Below, piece after piece: positions 1-7,977 of a stretch of DNA of 64,000 nt. Source of the DNA: Chryseosolibacter sp035628595 (lineage in GTDB: Bacteria; Bacteroidota; Bacteroidia; Cytophagales; Cyclobacteriaceae); contig DASPJN010000031.1 of assembly GCA_035628595.1 (NCBI GenBank), positions 1 through 64,000 of the forward strand, read 5' to 3'. The first letter of the stretch is position 1. Each line of letters opens with the position of its first letter. The notes below the pieces were generated by a model. It was given only the letters and a program-made list of their open reading frames with translations, had not been told where the DNA came from and did not search any database. The position numbers and the translations under genes are program-made.

Positions 1-2079
1 TGCCCTGTTACCGGCAACTTTGATCTCGCGCTCGATACCTTGCGCAGCACACCGAACATCATCGACGTGGTGACTGTCGATCCGTTCGACTGCTTCCCGA
101 CTGCGACAGCGGAAGTAACGAAGATCACGTTGGGTAGCACATTTAATTCAACAACACAACCGCCAAACACACCGCCGGATAATACCGTTACCGGTGCTGG
201 TCTCGATGCCTTTACGTTCAACTGGACTGACGAGGACTTTGTAGCATTGCATCCGGCTCCGATTGGAGTGGTGACAAGCAAGCTCATTGATCAACTTGTC
301 CCTGGAACGTATTTCGTCTCAGTAACGGATCCAACGACCGCGTGTCAGTCAAGCCCGCGCGAGATTACGATCAACGATGACGACATCCGCTACCCGGCCG
401 TTGAGATCCGCCAAAGCAGGGTGCAGATCCTCTGTATCCCTGAAGACGAAGGTAGCGCCGAACTGATCGCTGTTGCCGATATCGGCCTCGATCCTAACTC
501 ACGCGATAACTATGACAACTACCAGTTCCTCTGGTACGAAGGACTTGATGCCGATGGCTTGCCTATACCGATGGCAACGGACTCTGTCTTGTCAAACATT
601 CCGGAAGGCGAGTACTCCGTAAGCGTTCTTGATGAATCCACGAATTGCGTTTCCGAGATGTTCTATGTTGTGCCTGACCAGGCTGATGAGTTTACGCCGA
701 AGATCGCGTTGTCAATGGATGCACAGGAAAACTGCGTATTCCCTGACGGTAGAATTGTGGCGCGCGAAGTAGGATTTAATCCGAACAGCGCTTATCCGTT
801 CCGACCACCTGAGTTCTATGCAGAATTTTACAATGATCCATCACCGGATCTCACCACGGCAGGCATACCGATGGTTGCAGTCGAAGGATATACGAACGTA
901 TGGCAGGATACCCTGCTCACGGCAGGCATTACGTATACAATCAAAGTGACGGATGTCAACACCGGTTGTTTCGTATCAGATACGCGAACAGTACCGTCGA
1001 ACTTCGTATATCCGAATATTGCCTTACGTGTCGACAACCCGCTCACGAATTGCGACCCTGCCATTCCGAACGGACAACTTTCGGCTACGGTTAACGGATC
1101 TTTTGTTGGATACTTGTATGATTGGAAAGATGAAGCTGGTACTTCGTTCGGCGACAAGCACATTGTCTCAAAGTTGCCTGTGGGAACCTACACAGTAACG
1201 GTAACAAACGAAGTGACCTTGTGCGCATCAGAAGCGTCTGAGGAGATCGTTACAAACTTTGTCCTCCCTCCTACACCTACCGCTACAACCTTGCATCACG
1301 AAACGGATTGCAAATACCCAGATGGATTGATAGCGGCGTCGGTTGGCGGAAATACGTTGAATTACACATTCGACTGGTATCATGGCGAGATACCATCAGG
1401 CGCGCCGCGTATGACGGGTCCTCATTATGAAGGATTGATCGCAGGCATTTACTCAGTAACGGCCAAAGACAATGTAACACGCTGCGTGTCGTTGCCGGAT
1501 ACGGCGTTGGTGAGAAGCCTGAAGGTGATTCCTACACTGTTCTTCGAAACAAAGCCTTCATTCTGCGCGGATGTACTGGGTGGTGAAGGAACGGGAAGCA
1601 TCACGCTGGGATATACGCCTTCGGATATCATTGCGGATCAGGTAGAATGGTGGATCGCACCTATCGATACCACGAGAGCAGCTGATTACATTGGAAGCTA
1701 TCTACCTGACCTGCTACCAGACCAGTATGACGTGCGGTTAGTCACATCTAAAAACTGTGAACAATTTGGTTCGGTTGTAGTGCCAACAGAGATCAAAGCT
1801 TACAACCTCGTCACAACAAACGACGATGGTAACAACGACAGATTCCAGGTGGACTGTCTCTCCCTGTTCCCGAACAATAACGTGAAGATCTTCAACCGCT
1901 CAGGCGTGATGGTTTATGAAGCCGATGGTTATAACAACAATGATGTTGTATTCTCCGGTCGCGGAACGCGCGGAGTATATGCGACAGGAAATTACCTACC
2001 CGTCGGAACGTACTTCTATGTAATTGATAAAAGAGACGGCTCGAAACCTAGTACCGGATACATTGAACTGACCCGATGA
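1..2079 (+). CDS. SprB-like secreted adhesin, C-terminal part (5' truncated)
   Basis: The frame is open from base 1, so this is the 3' end of a longer gene; 692 codons are visible. The protein is a chain of about six Ig-like/SprB-type repeats of 80-110 residues (near bases 60-390, 400-690, 700-1000, 1010-1260, 1270-1510 and 1530-1790). Each ends in a variant of GxYxVxVxDxxxxC, for example GTYFVSVTDPTTAC. The end (about bases 1800-2070) matches the gliding-motility CHU_C / type B T9SS sorting domain: NDDGNNDRF, VKIFNRSGVMVYE, LPVGTYFYVID and GYIEL. By family knowledge such proteins cross the outer membrane by type IX secretion and act as surface adhesins or gliding motors. The stop overlaps the next gene, a PorP/SprF protein, the usual partner in sprB-sprF pairs. 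The start lies outside the window. Confidence 0.9.
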   Translation, partial: CPVTGNFDLALDTLRSTPNIIDVVTVDPFDCFPTATAEVTKITLGSTFNSTTQPPNTPPDNTVTGAGLDAFTFNWTDEDFVALHPAPIGVVTSKLIDQLVPGTYFVSVTDPTTACQSSPREITINDDDIRYPAVEIRQSRVQILCIPEDEGSAELIAVADIGLDPNSRDNYDNYQFLWYEGLDADGLPIPMATDSVLSNIPEGEYSVSVLDESTNCVSEMFYVVPDQADEFTPKIALSMDAQENCVFPDGRIVAREVGFNPNSAYPFRPPEFYAEFYNDPSPDLTTAGIPMVAVEGYTNVWQDTLLTAGITYTIKVTDVNTGCFVSDTRTVPSNFVYPNIALRVDNPLTNCDPAIPNGQLSATVNGSFVGYLYDWKDEAGTSFGDKHIVSKLPVGTYTVTVTNEVTLCASEASEEIVTNFVLPPTPTATTLHHETDCKYPDGLIAASVGGNTLNYTFDWYHGEIPSGAPRMTGPHYEGLIAGIYSVTAKDNVTRCVSLPDTALVRSLKVIPTLFFETKPSFCADVLGGEGTGSITLGYTPSDIIADQVEWWIAPIDTTRAADYIGSYLPDLLPDQYDVRLVTSKNCEQFGSVVVPTEIKAYNLVTTNDDGNNDRFQVDCLSLFPNNNVKIFNRSGVMVYEADGYNNNDVVFSGRGTRGVYATGNYLPVGTYFYVIDKRDGSKPSTGYIELTR

Positions 2080-3023
2080 TGAGAAAATTAACCCTGACCC
2101 TGATCATTGTATGGACATCACTGTCTGCCTGGGCGCAGCAGCGACCGGTCCATTCACTATACATGTTTGATCCGCTGCTGATCAATCCGGCGTATGCCGG
2201 CACGCACGTGCAGCTAAGCGCAACGGGCGTGTACAGGAACCAGTGGGTTAACTTTCCCGGGGCGCCAAAAACGTTTACAGGAACCATTCACTCCGGTTTC
2301 CGAAAAGCGAAAGTCGGCGTGGGACTGATGTTTGGTAACGACCAGATCGGCGTACACAGCGACAACAGTCTTTATGGTGTGTATTCGTACAAGATTAAAC
2401 TATCCGAAAGAAAAGGGGGCGGTATCCTTTCCTTCGGATTGCAGGCGGGGTTCAATGCATTGAAATCAGATTATTTGCTGACAGATCCCAAAGATCAGCC
2501 TGAGATTGGTATCATTTCGAAGTTCAACTGGAACTTTGGAACGGGGGTATTTTTCAGAAACCGTAACATGTACGCCGGGTTGTCAATCCCTTATATAGTA
2601 CACAACAAGATCATTGGGGTATCAAACACCGCCAGTGATTCAATTCGTGGCATTGACTCGCAAGGTCGTCAACAACGCTACTACTACCTGATGGGAGGCC
2701 TGACGCGCCAGCTTTCACCAATCGTGAAATGGCAGCCTTCAGCACTGATCCGGATTCAGGAGAATGCCCCGATGTCATTTGACATTAATACCATGTTTAT
2801 TTTCTATGATGCTGTCGGGGCTGGTTTGTCTTATCGCCTGAACGATTCGTTTATCGGATTGTTCGAGCTGCAGCTGAATGAAAATTTCCACGTCGGGTAT
2901 GCGTATGATATTACTTTAACAGACGTACGGCAATATTCAAATGGATCACATGAGATCATGATCAATTACAGGATCAAGATTCCGAAGCTGCACAAGGGAT
3001 TGGAGTGTCCGTCTTATTGGTAG
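2076..3023 (+). CDS. PorP/SprF family type IX secretion outer-membrane protein
   Basis: A 315-residue protein with an N-terminal signal peptide (LTLTLIIVWTSLSAWAQ) and the family opening MFDPLLINPAYAGTH followed by YRNQWVNFPGAPKTF. The rest is alternating beta strands ending in a basic hydrophilic tail, consistent with a 14-strand-type outer-membrane barrel. PorP/SprF proteins are required for secretion or surface attachment of a cognate CHU_C-tagged adhesin. The ATG overlaps the stop of the upstream adhesin gene by 4 bp (ATGA), which implies translational coupling and a one-to-one partnership. Family assignment is firm. That it serves specifically the upstream adhesin is inferred from the overlap. 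Confidence 0.93.
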   Translation: MMRKLTLTLIIVWTSLSAWAQQRPVHSLYMFDPLLINPAYAGTHVQLSATGVYRNQWVNFPGAPKTFTGTIHSGFRKAKVGVGLMFGNDQIGVHSDNSLYGVYSYKIKLSERKGGGILSFGLQAGFNALKSDYLLTDPKDQPEIGIISKFNWNFGTGVFFRNRNMYAGLSIPYIVHNKIIGVSNTASDSIRGIDSQGRQQRYYYLMGGLTRQLSPIVKWQPSALIRIQENAPMSFDINTMFIFYDAVGAGLSYRLNDSFIGLFELQLNENFHVGYAYDITLTDVRQYSNGSHEIMINYRIKIPKLHKGLECPSYW

Positions 3024-4325
3024 TACACTCACGCTTTCGGTGCAACCCGATCACTTCGAAAATCATAAATCGTTAATCGTAAATCGTAAATCGTATTTGA
3101 GTTTACTCCCTACACGTCGACGAGTGTTCTCATACTTTCGGTTCAACGCCCGATACTTCGTAAATCATAGATCGTCAGTCGTCAATCGTAAATCGCATTG
3201 AGTTTGCTCCCTACACGTCGACGAGTGTTCTCATACTTTCGGTTCAACGTCCGATCATTCTTAAATCAAAAATCATCATTCACAATTCTTTTAGACATGC
3301 TCAGGATTGCGAAACGCTTGGATGAAAGGCGCCGAAGCATCTCCACTCACCCTCTCGGCCCAACGCCCGATCACTTCGCAAATCAAAAATCGTCATTCGT
3401 CAATCGTAAATCGCATTGAATTTACTCCCTACACGTCGACGAGTGTTCTCATACTTTCGGTCCAACGTCCGATCATTCTTAAATCTTAATTCTCAACTCA
3501 TAAATCTCCTAGACTTCAATCTTAGATCAGTCCAGGCTTTGCGCGTTTGCTAGCGTTCAGTTCGGGAAGATCCGTTCGCTCGCTGCTCTCCCGACACACC
3601 TGCCATGCTCAGGATTGCAAAACGCTTGGGTGAAAGGCGCCGAAGCATCTCCACTCGCCCGTTCGGCCCAACGCCCGATCACTTCGTAAATCATAGATCG
3701 TCAGTCGTCAATCGTAAATCGCATTGAGTTTACTCCCTACACGCCGACGAGTGTTCTCATACTTTCGGTCCAACGCCCCGATCATTCTTAAATCTTAATT
3801 CTCAACTCATAAATCTCCTAGACTTCAATCTTAAATCAGTTCAAGCTTTGCGCGTTTGCTAGCGTTCAGTTCGGGAAGATCCGTTCGCTCGCTGCTCTCC
3901 GACACACTTGCCATGCTCAGGATTGCGAAACGCTTGGGTGAAGGGCGCCGAAGCATCTCAACTCGCCCGTTCGGCCCAACGCCTGATCACTTCGTAAATC
4001 ATAAATCGTTAATCGTCAATCGTAAATCGCATTCAGTTTACATCCTCCACGTCGATGAGTGTTCTCATACTTTCGGTCCAACGCCCGATCATTCTTAAAT
4101 CAAAAATCATCATTCACAATTCTTTTAGACATGCTCAGGATTGCGAAACGCATGGGTGAAGGGCGCGGAAGCATCTCAGCCCGCCCTCTCGGTCCAACGC
4201 CTGATCACTTCGTAAATCATAAATCGTTAATCGTCAATCGTAAATCGCATTCAGTTTACACCCTCCACGTCGACGCGTGTTCCCATACGTTCGGTCCAAC
4301 GCACGTTCATTCTTAAATCAAAAAT
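3024..4325. repeat. Nested (higher-order) intergenic repeat array
   Basis: About 1.3 kb between two PorP/SprF genes is made of repeats. A core beginning TACACGTCGACGAGTG occurs at 3111, 3212, 3430, 3738, 4046 and 4264 (last copies diverged). Spacings are 101, 218, 308, 308 and 218 bp. These fit three modules: A (about 101 bp), B (about 117 bp, containing CATGCTCAGGATTGCGAAACG) and C (about 90 bp, containing GCGTTTGCTAGCG). The order is A, AB, ABC, ABC, AB. Inside A is a degenerate 7-bp tandem repeat of the AATCGTA type. Short open frames across the modules repeat the same peptide and lack independent gene signals, so I do not call them genes. No terminal inverted repeats or transposase are seen. 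Confidence 0.93.
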
Positions 4326-4408
4326 CCTAATTCTAAAATCTGATCCTCCTTTTAACTCCCTTATTGTCGCTTCCTCGCCACGTGCTGTCATCTATCCAAT
4401 TACACTTT

Positions 4409-4435
4409 TTTGACCTGCCAATTGTTGTACTTTTG
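4409..4435 (+). promoter_or_regulatory. Candidate promoter for the PorP-SPOR gene
   Basis: A Bacteroidota -7 element TACTTTTG (4428-4435) lies about 95 bp before the ATG at 4531. A TTTG at 4409-4412 could be the -33 box, although the spacing of 15 is shorter than the usual 17-23. The sequence from 4326 to 4530 is otherwise unique, A/T-rich and without an open frame worth calling. Confidence 0.4.
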
Positions 4436-4530
4436 AACTAACAATAGAACAGCCCCCAACTTGTTCTTTGTTGTTCCCTCCCCATAACAAAGACTGTAAT
4501 TTTTTTGCAACCAAATAACGGCGTGGCTAC

Positions 4531-5814
4531 ATGCAACGAGGTGTTTTGTTTTTGTTACTGGCTGGTGTTCTTTCTCTTTCCCAAAAAGCAGAAGCACAAA
4601 CTTCGTCCATTTACAACGCCTACATACACAATCCTTTCTTTTACAATCCCGCTGAAGCAATTACCAACTATTCAACCATAAATCTAATGCACCGCAAGCA
4701 GTGGATCGGCATTGACGGCGCACCGACAGCTACGGCCTTTACGCTCACTTCACGCATCCGGGAAAGTAAGTCGGGCTTCGGTGTCAAATTCGTCAGCTTA
4801 AAGGAAGGGTTGGTTTCAAATGATGCGGCGGATGTAAGTTTTGTTTACGGTATTCCGTTGAGCCTCTCCCAGATGTTACAATTCGGCATGTCGGTCGGAG
4901 CAGCAGCGCGATCAATTAATTTCAACGCGCTCGACATGAACGATCCGGCGATCGGAAATTTCAACAACACCATCGACCCGGCAGCGTCGTTCGGTCTTGC
5001 ATGGAAAAGCACTTCCGGTTTGAATGTCGGCGTCGCATTGCCTTCGCTTCTTTCGCGTCAGTCGCAGATCTCCGATGCCGGCATCGCTTATAAGCGTCAA
5101 TTTGCTACTGACGAAATAATCGTGACCGCATCATTCGCGCGAACCCATGACAATCGTGTAGTCACTAAAAAAAGACGCGGCGTGAAACGCAAGGTACAGA
5201 GCGGTGAAACGCGGGCGCCGCTTGAACTGTATACCTTATATCGATATTCAAAATATTTTCCCGGCCAGGCCGAAGCCTTCGTTAAACTGAACCTTTCTCA
5301 GGCGGTAGCCATTGCAGGCGGATACCGGTTGAACTACGGGCCTCTCACTGCGCTTCATTTGTCATTCGGCAAAATGGCGTTGCAGTATTCTTATGAACCG
5401 ATGGTCAGGCTCGCCGATTTTACAACATCGAGTCATGAATTTCAGATCGGCCTCCGCGTCGGCAAAGACAGGAAGCCGGTTGTGAAAAAACCTCAATTGC
5501 GGTCACGGCTAAACACGACGGAGGAACATCACGTCGCGCGATTCCAGCAGGGCGAAGATGACATCACGACGAAAGAAACAACAAAGTACTACGTGGTCAT
5601 TAAGTCCTTCAAAGATTTTACACCAGCCGATGCATTCAAGCGGAAGCTTATCGCTGAAAAATTCAATGGCAATGTCATTTACTCGGAAAAGGATAAACAG
5701 TATCACGTGTATGTATACAAAGCGGCGAAGTCGCCCGATGCTTATCGTGAGGCAAAAAATCTCAGGTTGTACGCGGGCAAGAAAGCACGCGTGGTCAGCA
5801 TCACCGCTCGCTGA
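4531..5814 (+). CDS. PorP/SprF-like outer-membrane protein with C-terminal SPOR-like domain
   Basis: A 427-residue protein. A signal peptide (about residues 1-22) is followed by a PorP/SprF-type region with the landmarks NPFFYNPAEA and HRKQWIGIDGAPTA, running to about residue 305. A basic linker follows, then from about residue 350 a domain with the pattern of SPOR: KYYVVIKSF, AFKRKLIAEKF, NVIYSEKDKQYHVYVYKA and a closing ARVVSI strand. SPOR domains bind denuded peptidoglycan glycan strands. If this one is functional, the barrel could be tethered to the cell wall from the periplasmic side. The family is usually about 300 residues, so the extra ~120 residues are real. The gene stands alone, tail to tail with ppk1. 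A hairpin (CTGATC-CTAT-GATCAG, 5811-5826) spans the junction. Confidence 0.85.
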   Translation: MQRGVLFLLLAGVLSLSQKAEAQTSSIYNAYIHNPFFYNPAEAITNYSTINLMHRKQWIGIDGAPTATAFTLTSRIRESKSGFGVKFVSLKEGLVSNDAADVSFVYGIPLSLSQMLQFGMSVGAAARSINFNALDMNDPAIGNFNNTIDPAASFGLAWKSTSGLNVGVALPSLLSRQSQISDAGIAYKRQFATDEIIVTASFARTHDNRVVTKKRRGVKRKVQSGETRAPLELYTLYRYSKYFPGQAEAFVKLNLSQAVAIAGGYRLNYGPLTALHLSFGKMALQYSYEPMVRLADFTTSSHEFQIGLRVGKDRKPVVKKPQLRSRLNTTEEHHVARFQQGEDDITTKETTKYYVVIKSFKDFTPADAFKRKLIAEKFNGNVIYSEKDKQYHVYVYKAAKSPDAYREAKNLRLYAGKKARVVSITAR

Positions 5815-5822
5815 TCCTATGA

Positions 5823-7949
5823 TCAGATGAGCGTTGCAGCCAGGACAATCTCCTTGTCGATGTTGTAAAACTCCTTGTGCATGTTGAATGCGGGTTCCCC
5901 GTTTTGTGTCTTCTTCACGTACGACCCGTCTTCCTTCAGGATGTAAGCGTTGACGTTATCCTTCAGGTTATAGAAAAGATTGTTGATCGCCTGGCGCTTG
6001 AGTATATCTTCTTCCAGCGAAAAGAGAGATTCGATCCGACGGTCAAAACTTCGCACCATCGCATCAGCGCTTCCGATATACACTTTCGGCTTTCCTGCAT
6101 TGTGGAAATAATAGATCCGCGAATGCTCCAGGTATTCACCTACGATCGAAAGGACTTCAATATTCTCGCTCACGCCTTTTCTGCCCGGGCGCAGACAACA
6201 CATGCCACGAATGATCAGCTTGATTTTTACCCCAGCCTGCGATGCCTCGTACAGGTTATCGATAAATTCCTTGTCCTGTAAAGAGTTGAGCTTAATAACA
6301 ACACCTGCGGGAATACCGTTGCGGGCATTCTCAGCTTCGCGTTGAATCAGGTTGCAAAGCTGGATCCGCATATCGCGCGGCGATGTAATCAGGTTGCGAT
6401 AGGTTGACGGCTGCGAGTGGCCGGTGATTACATTGAAAAACTCAGAGACATCGTTGGCATACACCTCACGTGTTGTGAGCAGCCCGATATCCACATATAA
6501 TTTTGACGTACGTTCATTGTAGTTACCACTTGAAAGATGAACATACCTGAAAACCTTGTCGCCCTCTTCTTTGCGAACGATGAGCAGAAGTTTCGTGTGC
6601 GTTTTTAAACTGCTCACGCCGTAGATCACAAAACATCCTGCCTTTTGAAGTCGTTGCGCTTCCCGCAAGTTGTTTTCTTCGTCAAAACGGGCTTTCACTT
6701 CGAAGAGCACCGCTACGTGCTTGCCATTCTCCGCAGCTTTTAACAACGCAGAGGTTACACGCGATTCCTTTGCCGCCACACGGTAAATTGTGATCTTGAT
6801 CGACAGCACGAAAGGATCGTCGGCGGCTTTCTCCAGCAACTCGAGCACAGGCTCCATCGAATTATACGGGTGATGCAGGAGAATATCGCGCTCCTTCAAT
6901 ACTTCAAAAAGATCGAGAGACCCTTGCTCAGGAAAATTCAACGGCTTGACTGACGGTCGGGGTTGCACACGTTTGGCCTTAAACTCATTGTGCTGCACGA
7001 TCTGCTGCAGGCCCGAAAAGTCCAGCATACTCTCTTTGCTGATGCTGAAAATATTGTGCTCATCCAGATCCCATTGAATTTTCAGCAGGCGCATCATCCA
7101 GGGATCGGGTGTTCCTTCCACCTCAAGGCGAACCACACGACCGCTTCGCCGGGTTTTGATCTTTCGCTTGAGATCTTCGAGGAAATTCGATTCAATATCT
7201 TCACTTTCTTCCAGTGTAAAGTCTCCATTCCTGTTAATGCGGAACAGGTTGATGCTGGCGATCTCAACGTTCCTGAAAAGGTTATGGATATTCTGGCTGA
7301 TGATATCCTCAACCGGTACGAACTGGATCACGTCATCCAGTGGTATCTCGTAGAACCTCGGAAGGTTGTGTGGTACCTGGATGAATGATACTTTCAGTTG
7401 ATTGTTATTATCGCTTGGATTTTTTGTCACCACGCCAAACAACAACCTGTTGTTCATCAATACCGGGAAAGTATGGTAATTGTCGAACACCATCGGTGTC
7501 AGCATTGGGAAGATGATCGAGTTAAAAAACTCATTTACTTTGCTCACGCACTCAGGCGAAAGATCTTCGTAGCCGGCGATCATGAAACCGTTCTCTCTGA
7601 ACAAGGGTTTCAGCTGCCCGACATAAAAGTCATTCTGGTCTTTTGTAAAGCGGTGCATTTCGCTCAGCAGCAACCTGCGGAAAGGCTCTTCACGAAGACC
7701 GTTATAATCGAAACGCTCTTTCCCGTAGTCAATGTAATTGTAAAGCGATCCGAGCCGGATCGTACAAAACTCATCAAGATTGGATGATGTGATCGCAAGA
7801 AATTTCAGGCGATCAAAGATGCTACGGCCCGTGTGCTTTGCCTGCTCAAGCACGCGATAATTGAACTGGAGCCAGCTCAGATCGCGGCTGATATAATTAC
7901 TCTCCGCAATTTGCTGGGCAATCTTCTCAAGGGAAAGCACTTCACTCAT
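5823..7949 (-). CDS. ppk1: Polyphosphate kinase 1
   Basis: A 708-residue protein of normal PPK1 length. It reversibly polymerises the terminal phosphate of ATP into polyphosphate. It opens with YISRDLSWLQFNYRVLEQA and NLDEFCTIRLGSL, characteristic of the N domain. The phospholipase-D-like halves carry H451 in KTHTKLLLI and H609 in EHSRIYYFHN, at the spacing of the two catalytic histidines of E. coli PPK (435 and 592). RYVHLSSGNYNERTSKLY and the VYIGSADAMVRSFDRRIE segment are also typical. No exopolyphosphatase gene is adjacent. The gene lies 28 bp downstream of gyrB on the same strand and may share its transcript. Confidence 0.97.
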   Translation of the reverse strand: MSEVLSLEKIAQQIAESNYISRDLSWLQFNYRVLEQAKHTGRSIFDRLKFLAITSSNLDEFCTIRLGSLYNYIDYGKERFDYNGLREEPFRRLLLSEMHRFTKDQNDFYVGQLKPLFRENGFMIAGYEDLSPECVSKVNEFFNSIIFPMLTPMVFDNYHTFPVLMNNRLLFGVVTKNPSDNNNQLKVSFIQVPHNLPRFYEIPLDDVIQFVPVEDIISQNIHNLFRNVEIASINLFRINRNGDFTLEESEDIESNFLEDLKRKIKTRRSGRVVRLEVEGTPDPWMMRLLKIQWDLDEHNIFSISKESMLDFSGLQQIVQHNEFKAKRVQPRPSVKPLNFPEQGSLDLFEVLKERDILLHHPYNSMEPVLELLEKAADDPFVLSIKITIYRVAAKESRVTSALLKAAENGKHVAVLFEVKARFDEENNLREAQRLQKAGCFVIYGVSSLKTHTKLLLIVRKEEGDKVFRYVHLSSGNYNERTSKLYVDIGLLTTREVYANDVSEFFNVITGHSQPSTYRNLITSPRDMRIQLCNLIQREAENARNGIPAGVVIKLNSLQDKEFIDNLYEASQAGVKIKLIIRGMCCLRPGRKGVSENIEVLSIVGEYLEHSRIYYFHNAGKPKVYIGSADAMVRSFDRRIESLFSLEEDILKRQAINNLFYNLKDNVNAYILKEDGSYVKKTQNGEPAFNMHKEFYNIDKEIVLAATLI

Positions 7950-7977
7950 ATCAGCTTGATCAGTTAAGACTGAAGGA

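Noticed and set aside
828..1163. Long antisense frames inside the adhesin, gyrB, ppk1, dnaG and M43 genes
   Set aside because: All are shadows of strongly recognised genes on the opposite strand.
3198..4316. Four short plus-strand open frames sharing the peptide LRIAKRLGEGRRSIST
   Set aside because: They are the same repeat module read repeatedly; starts and ends differ by copy and no promoter or family similarity supports them.
3024..4325. CRISPR array
   Set aside because: Repeats are about 100 bp or more, spacings are irregular, the intervening DNA is itself repeated, and no cas gene is present.
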